Below are positions 46,766 through 55,939 of a DNA stretch of 64,000 nt, piece after piece; position 1 is the stretch's first letter, and the number at the start of each line of letters is the position of its first letter. The stretch covers positions 4,560,001 to 4,624,000 of the forward strand of contig NZ_CP036299.1 in the NCBI RefSeq assembly GCF_007752345.1, in the 5' to 3' direction. The stretch comes from Planctopirus ephydatiae (GTDB lineage Bacteria; Planctomycetota; Planctomycetia; Planctomycetales; Planctomycetaceae). The notes under the pieces are model-generated. The model saw only the letters and a program-made list of their open reading frames with translations. It was not told the DNA's origin and searched no databases. The translations under genes were made by a program, and so were the position numbers.

Positions 46766-46797
46766 GTGTGCCATGCTTGCGGCTCTGGGCAAGCATG
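46766..46797. repeat. Dispersed 32-bp palindromic repeat, copy 2
   Basis: GTGTGC, CATGCTTGC (46772-46780), spacer, GCAAGCATG (46789-46797). It matches the reverse complement of 16149-16180 at all but one position, and lies 28 bases after the aminotransferase stop. Confidence 0.8.
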
Positions 46798-46868
46798 TCT
46801 TCGCGACCAACGGCACGCAGTTGTTTCCTGGCAACGATGTAAGTTTTCTTGTTCTAAACAACACAACG

Positions 46869-46906
46869 AAAAGGCCCGGTCTTCTTTCGAGGAGCCGGGC
46901 CTTTTC
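46869..46906. terminator. Bidirectional Rho-independent terminator
   Basis: An 11-bp stem AAAAGGCCCGG (46869-46879) with CCGGGCCTTTT (46895-46905) lies between the convergent aminotransferase and GspG genes. A-tract and T-tract ends serve both strands. Confidence 0.88.
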
Positions 46907-46992
46907 TTGAATTGATGAGGTTGATCTGGTGTATCGAGTAGCGATCACACCCGAAACACTCTCGTTGACACACCGTCGCAATTCCCGATTGC

Positions 46993-47475
46993 TTACAGAG
47001 CCAGATTCGCCCAGTTGTTGATGTCGTCACCGCTGCCGTCTTCGTTCTGCTTGTTGGCTCCCGTTGACCAGATCGCGGGCTTGGTCGCGTTGGGAACCTT
47101 CGAATTGGGGTTCTCGTAATAAAAGCCCTGGCCCCAGGCATCCAGCGGCACCTTATCCAGATAAGGTGCAATCGGTCGACCCTCGGCATCGTTGCCTGGC
47201 TTGATCAGCAGCGAGAAAGCCTCTTCGCGAGATCCCTGTGGATACTCACCATCGTGGCTGAGAGCATACTGCTGCAGAGCATCTTCCAACCCTTTGATAC
47301 TCGCCTTGGTCGCTTTGACCATTGCTTCCTTCTGGCGCCCAAGCAACTGGGGGACAACCATCGCAGCAATCACACCCAGAATGGCCAGCACCAGCAGAAC
47401 TTCAATCAGCGTAAAGCCTTTTCGCACCAGGCGACCGGCTGATCGTCTCACAGTGGACAGCGGATGGGAAATCAT
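46993..47475 (-). CDS. gspG: Type II secretion major pseudopilin GspG
   Basis: This 160-residue pseudopilin has a leader ending RLVRKG, a cleavage site G20|F21 and E25, then a helix (TLIEVLLVLAILGVIAAMVVPQLLG). The soluble part has GspG features: KASIKGLEDALQQYALSHDGEYPQGSREE, YLDKVPLDAWGQGFYYENP and the Ca2+-site region WSTGANKQNEDGSGDDINNW. No other Gsp gene is near, which is common in planctomycetes. It would form the piston pseudopilus in the envelope. Confidence 0.93.
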   Translation of the reverse strand: MISHPLSTVRRSAGRLVRKGFTLIEVLLVLAILGVIAAMVVPQLLGRQKEAMVKATKASIKGLEDALQQYALSHDGEYPQGSREEAFSLLIKPGNDAEGRPIAPYLDKVPLDAWGQGFYYENPNSKVPNATKPAIWSTGANKQNEDGSGDDINNWANLAL

Positions 47476-47715
47476 AGGGCAGGCCTTTCAATGTCGAACA
47501 GTCGCAGCAGAAATATGGCGTGGGCAGAAACAATCACCTGGCCATGGCGGGTCATCAATTCAAAATCAGAACGTTGTCTATCTTGTCGTAAACACCCGGC
47601 AGATGCAAAAGATTCGGTACTCCCCACTCCTCGCGGGAAGTTTTTTCTGCTCGCCAGCAATCCTCCCCGCACCCGAAACCCCCGTAATCTCACGAGCTAA
47701 TCTCACGACCTGATT

Positions 47716-48489
47716 TCACTGCAAAGAAACAGCCTCTCGCAGCAATTTCTCAGGCAGTCCAATCGACGCCACAAATGTCTCCCCCAGATATTCTCGCGCC
47801 ACGGAATGCAACATTCCTATTTTCGGCGTCACAAACGTGATGGTCACATCCGCACGCACACACAGCCCTGCAAGATCATGCGGCTCATCAGTCAACGGAT
47901 TTTCCAAACCTGGGCCTGCATCTGCCGAAAAACCTGTGGGAAGATCGACCGCCAGCCTTCGCGACGCGCTGGCATTCATCACCTGCACCAGTTCGGCCAA
48001 CTCTCCACTCAAAGGACGGCTTTGCCCCGTCCCCAGAAGTGCATCCACAATCCAGTCCTCAGCCTGGGCGCTCGCAGCAGCCTCGCCAAACTCACGCAGC
48101 TCCCGCCAGGGAATTCCCAGTTTCCTCGCGAGAGCCGCATTCACACGGGCATCCGGTGAAAGCTCAGCCTCCGGATGCGTCGCAAAAATCTCCACAGCAT
48201 AGCCCATGGTCCATAAGAGTCTCGCGATCGCGAATCCATCTCCACCATTATTTCCGCGCCCGCAGACCACACGCACGACGAACGATGTCTCTTCGCCTGA
48301 CGAAGTCTGAACGTGCTGGCTGAACCAATCACAGACGGATCGAGCCGCATTTTCCATCAACACCAGGCTGCTGATGCCCAATTCTTCAATGGCAAAACGA
48401 TCTACCTCCCGGCTCTGCCCGGCAGTCAGGCAGTCAGCCGCCTTCAATGTTCTCCAGTCCAAAAGGCGAACAAATGGGCAGATTTCCAT
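47716..48489 (-). CDS. nnrE: NAD(P)H-hydrate epimerase (YjeF_N domain)
   Basis: This 257-residue protein is the epimerase domain alone, without the ADP-dependent dehydratase half of E. coli NnrD/NnrE fusions. [25 protein letters not shown] at the start, [19 protein letters not shown] with the conserved NNGGDG loop, [15 protein letters not shown] and [13 protein letters not shown] are the family marks. It repairs R/S-NADHX and NADPHX. The ATG at 48489 has GGGAAA upstream. It is divergent from parB, and the two promoters share 212 bases. Confidence 0.9.
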   Translation of the reverse strand: MEICPFVRLLDWRTLKAADCLTAGQSREVDRFAIEELGISSLVLMENAARSVCDWFSQHVQTSSGEETSFVVRVVCGRGNNGGDGFAIARLLWTMGYAVEIFATHPEAELSPDARVNAALARKLGIPWRELREFGEAAASAQAEDWIVDALLGTGQSRPLSGELAELVQVMNASASRRLAVDLPTGFSADAGPGLENPLTDEPHDLAGLCVRADVTITFVTPKIGMLHSVAREYLGETFVASIGLPEKLLREAVSLQ

Positions 48490-48562
48490 AGACGTTTCCC
48501 TGCACTGCAACTTCTGCCGAAGAATTAGCTCAAGTGTAAACTGCAACGATTGTGAAGCGCAG

Positions 48563-48591
48563 CGTGAAACGGTTGCGAGGTTGTTTTCACG
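48563..48591. promoter_or_regulatory. Inverted repeat upstream of parB, possible ParB-like site
   Basis: CGTGAAAC (48563-48570) and GTTTTCACG (48583-48591) are inverted, with one extra T and 12 bases between. Each is close to half of the parS consensus (GTTTCACGTGAAAC), but the halves face outward and are separated. It may be a control element for parB or nnrE. It is not a standard parS. Confidence 0.3.
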
Positions 48592-48701
48592 GAATACGAA
48601 GTGTTATCAATCTCTCCCTCACGGTCTGCCGAATAACGGTGTGCGGAGCGATTAATCCGGCTATGCCGGAGTTCACAATTTGATCGGATGGAACAAAGAT
48701 C

Positions 48702-49646
48702 ATGGATGATCAACTGACCCCCGAACCTTCACGTCGTCGTCTTGGCCGTGGACTCAATGCACTGCTCGGGAGTGGGCATCATCACGAGAATGAGCCTGTC
48801 TCGACCGTCGGAGATCACTCAGAAGTTCATATCGATCTTCTCGAGCGGAACCCGTTCCAGGCACGAAAAGACTTCGATTCACAGGCCATTAACGAACTGG
48901 CCGACAGTATTCGTCAGCACGGCGTTCTGCAGCCAATCATTGTTCGCCAGATTGGCGACATGTATCAGGTGATTGCCGGTGAGCGTCGCCTGATTGCGGC
49001 TCGCAAAGCCGGTTGCGAAACAGTTCCCTGCCGGGTCCTGGAACTTTCCGATCAGCAGGTCTTCGAAGTTTCCCTCGAAGAAAACCTCAAACGGCAAGAT
49101 CTCAATGTGCTCGAAAAGGCACAATCATTCCAGGATTATCTCAATCAGTTCCAGTGCTCCATCGAAGAGCTTTCGCGACGATTGAGCATGGATCGCTCGA
49201 CAGTCAGCAACTTTATCCGCTTGCTCGAACTGGCAGTCCCGGTTCAGGATATGGTCAGGCAAAGCCAGCTTACTGGTGGCCACGCCCGCGCCATGCTCAG
49301 CCTCTCTCAGGATCAGCAGGTCACACTTGCTCAGCGCATCGTGAGCGAAGGGCTTTCTGTCCGCAAGACAGAAGAAGCCGTACGCGGACTGCAGGCCGAA
49401 GGTACCGTCGAAGATGGCGCCACTGTTCCCTTCCAGCAGTCTGGTAACGAGGCCGGTTCGGGAAGTCAGCAAGGTCTTTCAAATCATGTGCTGATGCTGC
49501 AGGAACAGCTTCAGGGCATGCTGGGTGCCAAGGTCGCCATTAAGCTTAAAGGCAAAGCCAAAGACAAAGGGAGCATTGTCATCGAGTTCACCTCGAACGA
49601 TGACTTCGAGCGCATTCTGGGCTCACTCCAGAGAATTGCCGCTTAA
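48702..49646 (+). CDS. parB: ParB/Spo0J family CTPase and DNA-binding protein
   Basis: This 314-residue protein is of typical ParB length. A basic N-terminus (RRRLGRGLNALLG) is the usual ParA-contact region. CTP-binding motif GERRLIAARKAG (93-104) and ENLKRQDLNVLEKA (127-140) follow, then a helix-turn-helix at about 150-180 (STVSNFIRLLELAVPVQDMVRQ) for parS binding. A C-terminal dimerisation part follows a Gln-rich linker. The parA gene usually sits upstream, but here the neighbour is nnrE, divergent. Chromosome partition or SMC loading is the expected job. Confidence 0.92.
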   Translation: MDDQLTPEPSRRRLGRGLNALLGSGHHHENEPVSTVGDHSEVHIDLLERNPFQARKDFDSQAINELADSIRQHGVLQPIIVRQIGDMYQVIAGERRLIAARKAGCETVPCRVLELSDQQVFEVSLEENLKRQDLNVLEKAQSFQDYLNQFQCSIEELSRRLSMDRSTVSNFIRLLELAVPVQDMVRQSQLTGGHARAMLSLSQDQQVTLAQRIVSEGLSVRKTEEAVRGLQAEGTVEDGATVPFQQSGNEAGSGSQQGLSNHVLMLQEQLQGMLGAKVAIKLKGKAKDKGSIVIEFTSNDDFERILGSLQRIAA

Positions 49647-49677
49647 ATCCCAAGTTCTCGATCCATCGAAGATGTCG

Positions 49678-50883
49678 TCAGTCGTCTTTATTGGCCACTG
49701 GCGACATCTTCTTTTTTAGAACAGCTTGATCGCCAGCTAAACGTCGCGGCAGCAAAAAACATCCCAGGTGTGCTGTCCGTAATCGCTGAAGAAGTTCTTG
49801 AGCAGAAACCTGATAGAGGGCTGGTTCCAGCAGCGCTGCCTGCCGGGCATGCTCGGCGGCCTTTAACGCTTGCTGAGATTCCTCCAGAAACTGGGCAAAC
49901 ACATAATGGATCCTGGCTTTGTCAGATCCTCGCCCAGCCTCTAGAGCTTTCAGATAGTAGTTTTCAGCATGGTCATAGGCGCCCCGCTTTCGGGCGGCAT
50001 ACGCTGCTCCTGACCATAACCGGGCATCGTTTGCGACCCTCTGATTGCCTGACTCTCCTCGGACGTCTCGTTGTCGCACAAGTTCCAGGGCTCGTAGAAA
50101 ACTTGTCTCACTCAGCGACCAACGTTCCTTGAACTGATACATGAGACCTGCCAGTTCATAGGCCTCGAAAGATTCCGGAAGGTCACGAAAGATCTTCGCC
50201 AGCACTTCTTCAGCCAGCTCGAACTCATCCAGTCCGAGCAGTAACCTGACTTTCTGAAGCTGACCTTCAACCTTCGTGATCTCGATACGACCAACAGACT
50301 GGATCATCTGGCGAATCTGGGTTTCCAGTTGCCGTCTCGACATTTCTGGCAAGACTGTAGCCGCTGTCTTCGGGCCGGAGAGCTGATCGATACGATCGAG
50401 CAGATCGTAGACCGCGACAAAACGGCCCTCATGCATGCGGGTGACTGCCAGATCGGCCCAAGTGCGTACTCGCTGCGTCGTTATCTGCCATGGCAATACG
50501 ACAGAAAGCACCACCGCCATGAGAATGCTCAATCGCTCTGAAAAAGCGCTAGGAAAGACCGACACCTTTGTCTTCGATACCGACAGTCTCGACTCGCTGG
50601 GCATCGATCGCACAAACCTCGAGTTCAACCAAAGAATGGCGACAGCCAGTAAACACCCCGCCGCAGGCCCGAGGATGATCAAGAACCAACTTTGCGGCAG
50701 GCCCAGCCATTCGATGAGTATCAGCGCAAGCAGACCGCAGCATCCCACGTACCACAGACTTTTCAAACGGAATTGACTTTCTGGCCTGCTGGGAACTGCC
50801 AAGACGAGTGCATAAGCCAAAGGTAGACCCGCGAGGAGACTCCATAGATACAAACTGAGTTCATCAATCCCGGTTGCTGTCAC
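49678..50883 (-). CDS. Membrane-anchored TPR protein
   Basis: This 401-residue protein starts with GTG. Residues 10-90 hold three hydrophobic segments and another lies near 120-135 (LSILMAVVLSVVLPWQI). The rest is soluble TPR, including LLGLDEFELAEEVLAKIFRDLPESFEAYELAGLMY, YDHAENYYLKALEAG and KAAEHARQAALLEPALYQVSAQELL. It follows the polytopic membrane protein gene by 23 bases on the same strand, so they form an operon. No catalytic domain is seen. It converges with parB. Confidence 0.75.
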   Translation of the reverse strand: MTATGIDELSLYLWSLLAGLPLAYALVLAVPSRPESQFRLKSLWYVGCCGLLALILIEWLGLPQSWFLIILGPAAGCLLAVAILWLNSRFVRSMPSESRLSVSKTKVSVFPSAFSERLSILMAVVLSVVLPWQITTQRVRTWADLAVTRMHEGRFVAVYDLLDRIDQLSGPKTAATVLPEMSRRQLETQIRQMIQSVGRIEITKVEGQLQKVRLLLGLDEFELAEEVLAKIFRDLPESFEAYELAGLMYQFKERWSLSETSFLRALELVRQRDVRGESGNQRVANDARLWSGAAYAARKRGAYDHAENYYLKALEAGRGSDKARIHYVFAQFLEESQQALKAAEHARQAALLEPALYQVSAQELLQRLRTAHLGCFLLPRRLAGDQAVLKKKMSPVANKDD

Positions 50884-50906
50884 AACGTTTCACTTACTAG
50901 AGATGA

Positions 50907-51932
50907 TTAAACCGCAGCATGCCCGACAGCCACCTCGCCACGTGACTTGGAAGTACCACGCCTCCAGATCATGCCGTCATAGGCATAATGCAGAAAAGCT
51001 GCCACCAGATTGAGCGCCAGCCAGATCTCCGCGATGCGCTGACTTAAAAACCAACCTCCCAGCCCCACCACCAGAAGATAAGTCAGAATGGTGGCTGACC
51101 ACACCGGAGCCAACTGACCAAGCAATCCTCGGGACGATCCTGCTTCTGGCGGTTTCACACCATCAGCTTGAGTGGTTGATTTTGCCGCCTGATTCCTCAC
51201 AGACCAGCTACAAACTGCAATATACTCCGAGGCATGCACCCAGGCCGAAGCAATGGCCAGTGGTAAAATCCAGTCGCGAAATCCACAGATTTCAGCCAGC
51301 AGCCATGCCAGGTATAACATCGATATGCTGGCCAAATAGATACTCCCGGACATCGCTACGCGGTATCGGTACATCGCGACAACAAGGATTATCGAGAGGC
51401 TGGCGACAGCAATCACATCGGCTACAAACATCCCCGGAGACGACGGGAACGTCACCCAGCCCGAAGCCCTCAAGGCGACATAAACAATACTGCCGCGAAT
51501 GCCGATTCGCAGCATGCGCTCGATCCATCGCCCGGAGGGATATGCTGCAGAACTATAGATCCGATAAATCCCGTGATGCTGAGCGGCAAAATGCCAGATA
51601 TTCCAGAGAAAATCGGCTGCCACCAGACAGGTCAATGCCCCCGTCCCGGCCTGCACGAGTCCACAGACGAGCACAACCGCCAGCAGCACACCCAGATACG
51701 AAATCCAGTGGGATTCACGACGTTTCGCATCACCCCATACCAAAAACAATGTCAACCAGCGGTGCGGCGTCGTGAGAAAGTAGACCTGAAGAAATTGCCA
51801 GTCGGCCTGAGCTGGCCCCGAACCCAGCCAGGCCACCAGCACCAGCAGTGGCCATCCGATATTCGCAATCAGCAGCAAATCCAATGAGGGCGATAGCAAC
51901 CATTTGCTCGATGTTCGCGAACCTGATGCCAT
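50907..51932 (-). CDS. Polytopic membrane protein with conserved histidines, unknown function
   Basis: This 341-residue protein has about eight membrane segments and no signal peptide. Histidines and aromatic residues cluster in segments likely to face the membrane: TTPHRWLTLFLVWGDAKRR, FLWNIWHFAAQHHGIYRIYSS and, near the C-terminus, FLHYAYDGMIWRR. This pattern looks like a metal or substrate site in the membrane, as in some carotenoid and lipid enzymes, but I cannot assign a family. The ATG at 51932 is preferred over an upstream TTG. It is first in an operon with the TPR membrane protein. Confidence 0.7.
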   Translation of the reverse strand: MASGSRTSSKWLLSPSLDLLLIANIGWPLLVLVAWLGSGPAQADWQFLQVYFLTTPHRWLTLFLVWGDAKRRESHWISYLGVLLAVVLVCGLVQAGTGALTCLVAADFLWNIWHFAAQHHGIYRIYSSAAYPSGRWIERMLRIGIRGSIVYVALRASGWVTFPSSPGMFVADVIAVASLSIILVVAMYRYRVAMSGSIYLASISMLYLAWLLAEICGFRDWILPLAIASAWVHASEYIAVCSWSVRNQAAKSTTQADGVKPPEAGSSRGLLGQLAPVWSATILTYLLVVGLGGWFLSQRIAEIWLALNLVAAFLHYAYDGMIWRRGTSKSRGEVAVGHAAV

Positions 51933-51976
51933 GAAGAATCTCAATCAGTGATCGAATGATACACGCACGACCAGTT

Positions 51977-52102
51977 TCAAGGATTGGTGTATTCCGGGGT
52001 GGGAGTCTGATCACCGATATTGGTCGCACCATCAGGAGCTTTGGCACTACAGCCTGCACAGAGCACTAGCATCAGTAGTAATGAACAGACTAATTGACGC
52101 AT
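51977..52102 (-). CDS. Very small lipoprotein downstream of a DUF1559 gene
   Basis: This 41-residue protein MRQLVCSLLLMLVLCAGC... has a full lipoprotein signal (lipobox LCAGC, Cys18), then 23 residues of mature chain (SAKAPDGATNIGDQTPTPEY). It sits 146 bases downstream of the DUF1559 gene on the same strand, with a hairpin between. Small lipoproteins in that place are common in planctomycetes. An in-frame upstream start would remove the signal, so the ATG at 52102 is chosen. Confidence 0.65.
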   Translation of the reverse strand: MRQLVCSLLLMLVLCAGCSAKAPDGATNIGDQTPTPEYTNP

Positions 52103-52178
52103 GATTTGCTTGACTTTCTGCAATTGAAGATGAAATCTTACTGCCGGTTCGTACGAAGACCTGGCAGCGAGAAGAGCC

Positions 52179-52218
52179 GAAGTGTGAGCAGCGAAGATCA
52201 TTCGGCTGCTCACACTTC
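52179..52218. other. Perfect 14-bp hairpin between DUF1559 and small lipoprotein genes
   Basis: GAAGTGTGAGCAGC (52179-52192) pairs with GCTGCTCACACTTC (52205-52218) over a 12-base loop. No T-tract follows on the minus strand. It may be a mRNA 3' stabiliser or processing site that makes the DUF1559 transcript more abundant than the lipoprotein part. Confidence 0.7.
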
Positions 52219-52247
52219 ATGCTAGTTAACCTGCGGAATACGAGAAA

Positions 52248-53249
52248 TTAAAACTCACCGATGATTTCACCGCCGGCGATGGTCCCCAGATTCGAGAACA
52301 CCGTGCGATCGATGTTTTCCGAGATAAAGCGGATCGCGCCATCAGCCATCCCCACATGCACGCCACCGGTGTGATAGCTGCGCGGAGCGGCTATGGTCGG
52401 GCCGTGGTCATTAGTGGGCGACACAGCCGTACAGGGCTCATTGGTCGTATTCGTGCAACTGGCCAGAATGTCGGCATTACGGTCATTCGGGCCGCGGCCT
52501 GTGCTGAAGGCTGAAGCACCCATCCCCGGATAGACCCAGGCACCGCGGGCATCTGCTGTGTTACCAACAATGTAGACGACTTCGCCCAAGGCAATGCTGT
52601 TTGACATCCCATCGGTAAAGTCTCTGGCCGAGATGCGTGAGTTGATGGTGAAGGCGCCCCTGTTGGCATTCACCGTCATCGACTGCAACAAAGTGCCATT
52701 CCCGTAACTCGCCGCATAATTTCCGCGAGACATGTTCTCGAGTGCACGAAACGCGACATTCGCCCGGTTGTCCCACGGATGACTGGGGCAACGGAACATT
52801 GATGGGCTGTAATGCCCGAACACGTTGTTCATGGCATCGAGCGGATCCCCATTAGCATCCACGATTCGCTTGACCTCACCCCAGAGTGGGCCTTGATCAA
52901 CCATGGGCAGGATCTGCAGAGCCCAGTTAATTCCTACGCTTCGGCTGGGACTTGTCGCGCATTCCTGGATTCCCGAAAGATTGACTGGTGGATTGCCAGC
53001 ACAAGCCGGACCAATGCCACCTGGTGGAAAGACCGAATGCTGATCGTGGTAGTTGTGCAGACCGAGCAGCATCTGCTTGAGGTTATTCTTGCACTCACTG
53101 CGACGGGCTGCTTCACGGGCCTGCTGAACAGCGGGAAGCAACAGGGCAATCAAGATCGCAATAATGGCAATCACCACCAGCAACTCAATCAGCGTAAAAC
53201 CTGGCCTACGCGGCTGGTTGGTGTTCCGGTTCTGTTTCACGATCATCAT
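52248..53249 (-). CDS. DUF1559 protein with type IV pilin-like N-terminus
   Basis: This 333-residue protein has a prepilin site RRPG|FTLIE and helix, then LPAVQQAREAARRSECKNNLKQMLLGLHNYHDQHSVFPPGG, a hallmark of DUF1559. The C-terminal region contains the full H-X9-DG motif (HTGGVHVGMADGAIRFISENID). The ATG at 53249 has AAGGA upstream, with an adjacent second ATG. It precedes a hairpin and a very small lipoprotein. It is one of two unlinked members in this window. Confidence 0.93.
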   Translation of the reverse strand: MMIVKQNRNTNQPRRPGFTLIELLVVIAIIAILIALLLPAVQQAREAARRSECKNNLKQMLLGLHNYHDQHSVFPPGGIGPACAGNPPVNLSGIQECATSPSRSVGINWALQILPMVDQGPLWGEVKRIVDANGDPLDAMNNVFGHYSPSMFRCPSHPWDNRANVAFRALENMSRGNYAASYGNGTLLQSMTVNANRGAFTINSRISARDFTDGMSNSIALGEVVYIVGNTADARGAWVYPGMGASAFSTGRGPNDRNADILASCTNTTNEPCTAVSPTNDHGPTIAAPRSYHTGGVHVGMADGAIRFISENIDRTVFSNLGTIAGGEIIGEF

Positions 53250-53841
53250 TTGTCATCCTTTTCCTGAAAAGAACATCGCCCGCAAAACGAATCGCAGACT
53301 GAAAATCACACATCAATCAGCGCTGACTTTTAGTCAACACCAACGATTGCTTCCCCCGGCTAATCAAGCGTGATATTCAACCTTAGGTCGATTAAGTTTC
53401 CATTAAAGCGATGTTATTTTCCCCTGAAAGAATAATTGTTAACTAAAAGTCACTAGTGAACAGCCTCTTCCGCCACTTGATCACCCCAGATCTTGTGACA
53501 ACCCGATCAGTGTTTCTCTACAGTCAACACAGCCCAAGCCACAACCTCACCGGAAATTCTGCTGAAATTGGCACTGATCGCCGTAAAGCTGGCGACGAAG
53601 AGATCTGCCGTCTCCATTGACCATTCCAGGCTCTCTGAAGTGTGGAACTGGAACGCAGCGACCTGTTCTTGATCCATGCGGAATGAGTCTGGTTTTCGTT
53701 CTCAGACTGATCGCAATGAGGCGCCACAAATTGGGTGACTCAATCCACCAGACACCGGAACATCATCGATGAAGATGAGTCGGCAGTGATGCCGCCTGCG
53801 CGAGAAAAGGACTCAAAGAGAAGTCTGCCGTCAAAGGCAAC
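53250..53841. other. 592-base intergenic region with an inverted 15-base pair
   Basis: TGACTTTTAGTCAAC (53324-53338) and GTTAACTAAAAGTCA (53438-53452) are inverted copies of one 15-base word (14 matches). TGACT-TTT-AGTCA is itself palindromic. They lie 75-200 bases upstream of the DUF1559 gene and could be operator sites. No gene is seen. Confidence 0.5.
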
Positions 53842-54411
53842 TCACTCTGAGGCCTGGCGTCCGCTGTAAAAAACGCACAGCACCCGCGTATCGGTCGAAA
53901 AGGGATTGACCAGCCGATGGGGCGTGGTGGCATCGAAGTAAAGGCTGTCGCCTTCTTCCAGTTCCAGCATCTCATTGTTGTATTCGAGCTGCACTTTACC
54001 GGAGAGCACCAGCAGAAACTCTTCCCCCTCATGGCCCAAGGCATCTTTCCGCTGGCCACCGGCAGGCACGGTCAGCAGAAAAGGATCCATGGCTCGATCG
54101 GGGCGCACATGTGCCAGAGACTCGTAAAGAATATCTGACGTCTCGGGGTTCCGCTCCACGACTTTACGTTCAGATTTCCGGATGACCGCCATCTGTGGCT
54201 TGCGATCCAGCCCTTCGACCAGATCGGAGACACTCACTCCGAGTGCTGCCGCAATCTGGCCCAGCGACTGCAAAGACGGTGTAATCCGAAAGTTCTCCAC
54301 CTTCGACCACCAGCTGCGCGTTAACCCTGTGCGTGACGCAACCTGATCCAGCGTCAGACGCTGGTCAATCCGATGATTTTTGATTCGCTGTGCAAGTTCA
54401 ACAAGATTCAT
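53842..54411 (-). CDS. XRE-cupin transcriptional regulator
   Basis: This 189-residue protein has an N-terminal XRE helix-turn-helix (about 1-66, IDQRLTLDQVASRTGLTRSWWSKVENFRITPSLQSLGQIAAALGVS) and a C-terminal cupin (about 110-180). Cupin metal-type residues are present in GHEGEEFLLVLSGKVQLEY and YFDATTPHRLVNP. Such regulators sense small ligands through the cupin and control amine, polyamine or antibiotic-related genes. It lies downstream of cbiX and pyrF on the same strand, separated by 105 bases. Confidence 0.9.
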   Translation of the reverse strand: MNLVELAQRIKNHRIDQRLTLDQVASRTGLTRSWWSKVENFRITPSLQSLGQIAAALGVSVSDLVEGLDRKPQMAVIRKSERKVVERNPETSDILYESLAHVRPDRAMDPFLLTVPAGGQRKDALGHEGEEFLLVLSGKVQLEYNNEMLELEEGDSLYFDATTPHRLVNPFSTDTRVLCVFYSGRQASE

Positions 54412-54516
54412 GACTTGGATATTAGCACAAGTCGGGCGGCAACAAAATCCCCTGCCAATTATGAATTCTTTGTGTGGGTTTTCATGGCAGCAATCAAAGC
54501 CTCCGGAAGCTGAGCT

Positions 54517-54915
54517 TCAGACGCGTGCCAGACCTTCCGAAAGGCGATCCTGCACAATTTGAATCATCAACGGATGCAACCCCAGATGCGGGCACAGCAC
54601 AAACTCGACCTGGGGAAATTCTTCGCTTAACTGCTGGCGAAACTCTTCCAGATCAGCACTCACATGCACTCCCGCCGAGAGAAAGTAAGGCAGCATCAGT
54701 AGCCTATTAATGCCAGGCACAAGGCAGCTTCTCGCCGCTGTGGGAATATCGGGCTCCGCCAATTCCAGATAACCACAGGCAATCGGCCCTGCATGACCAG
54801 CCACCCGCAATCCTTCGGCAATCTGCAATAAGTCGGCATTGGCCTCAGGCCGGCGACTGCCATGCGCAATCAGCAGTACGGCTGTGGATTCACCCCCAGT
54901 TGGTAACGATTGCAT
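54517..54915 (-). CDS. cbiX: CbiX/SirB-type sirohydrochlorin chelatase
   Basis: This 132-residue short CbiX protein has LLIAHGSRRPEAN with the metal-site His18, FLSAGVHVSADLEEFRQQL, and a C-terminal PHLGLHPLMIQIVQDRL. It is a single-domain chelatase that inserts Co or Fe into sirohydrochlorin for cobalamin or siroheme. It starts one base after the pyrF stop, so the two genes are translationally coupled, although their pathways are unrelated. Confidence 0.9.
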   Translation of the reverse strand: MQSLPTGGESTAVLLIAHGSRRPEANADLLQIAEGLRVAGHAGPIACGYLELAEPDIPTAARSCLVPGINRLLMLPYFLSAGVHVSADLEEFRQQLSEEFPQVEFVLCPHLGLHPLMIQIVQDRLSEGLARV

Positions 54916-54916
54916 C

Positions 54917-55879
54917 CTAAGCCTCTTTCGAATCGAGCATTAACTGACCAGCAGGAGTATTGGCCGCCAGATCACAAATCATAGCCCGGGTGGCCGCTTC
55001 GGCAGCTGCTTCCCATTGTTTCTCGCCAAAACTTTCTGCATAAGCGGGACTGCGAAAGGCAAAATTAATCGCCCGCGAGCTGTTCACAATCGCCCCCAAC
55101 CCTGCCGAATCAAAGGCCGCTGCCACATCCGCAGCATTCCCACCCTGTGCCCCGTACCCGGGAATCAAAAGTGGGACATGAGGCATTTTCTCTCGCAAAT
55201 CCTTTAGTTCACGGGGATAAGTCGCCCCCACCACAGCGCCAATCGAACCATAATTGCCATCAAACCCCGCCTGTAGAGCCAGTTTCTCGACTGTCTCAGA
55301 GACTTGTTCGTAAAGCGTTTGACCTTCACTGTTTTGATGGTTCTGAAACGTGGCTGCCCCGGGATTACTGGTTCTCACCAGAACATAGATCCCAGCCTCT
55401 CGCTTCTGGCACAGTTCGACAAAGGGCTGGAGTGTGTCTTCCCCCAGATAAGGATTCACCGTGAGTGCATCAGCCGCATAGGGCGCTGCCTGTGGGTCTT
55501 CGCCAGCCAGATAAGCCCGGGCATAAGCCTCGGCTGTCGAGCCGATATCCCCTCGCTTGGCATCGCAGATCACAATCAAGCCCTGGGCTCGCCCATATCG
55601 AATCACGCGGGCCAGTGCCACCGAACCATCGGGCCCCAGTTCTTCAAAAAAAGCCGCCTGTGGCTTAATGGCTGGCACCAGTGGGGCCACAACATCAATC
55701 AGCCGCACACAGAACTCTTCAAAAGCTGCCGCTTTAGCCGCTGCCGGGTCATCATACATTTCCTCCGCAGCACGACGGATTCGGACTGGCAACTGCTCCC
55801 AGCGCGGGTCAAGCCCTACCAGTGCTGCGGTTTTTTTCGTGCGGATCGCCTGATGCAGACGTGAGACAAACGAGGCCAT
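54917..55879 (-). CDS. pyrF: Orotidine 5'-phosphate decarboxylase, type 2
   Basis: This 320-residue long-form OMP decarboxylase is typical of the PyrF subfamily 2. [11 protein letters not shown] (21-31), [12 protein letters not shown] and the catalytic [16 protein letters not shown] with K108 are clear. [12 protein letters not shown] and [10 protein letters not shown] follow. It makes UMP in pyrimidine synthesis. The gene is followed by cbiX with only one base between and preceded by an esterase gene by 60 bases. Confidence 0.95.
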   Translation of the reverse strand: MASFVSRLHQAIRTKKTAALVGLDPRWEQLPVRIRRAAEEMYDDPAAAKAAAFEEFCVRLIDVVAPLVPAIKPQAAFFEELGPDGSVALARVIRYGRAQGLIVICDAKRGDIGSTAEAYARAYLAGEDPQAAPYAADALTVNPYLGEDTLQPFVELCQKREAGIYVLVRTSNPGAATFQNHQNSEGQTLYEQVSETVEKLALQAGFDGNYGSIGAVVGATYPRELKDLREKMPHVPLLIPGYGAQGGNAADVAAAFDSAGLGAIVNSSRAINFAFRSPAYAESFGEKQWEAAAEAATRAMICDLAANTPAGQLMLDSKEA

Positions 55880-55939
55880 TCAATAACCTGACATTACAGA
55901 AAACTCAATGATCACCACAGCACCCTGAACTGCAGGATG

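Noticed and set aside
48563-48591. A true parS site
   Set aside because: The halves are separated by 12 bases and face outward. The consensus is one continuous palindrome.
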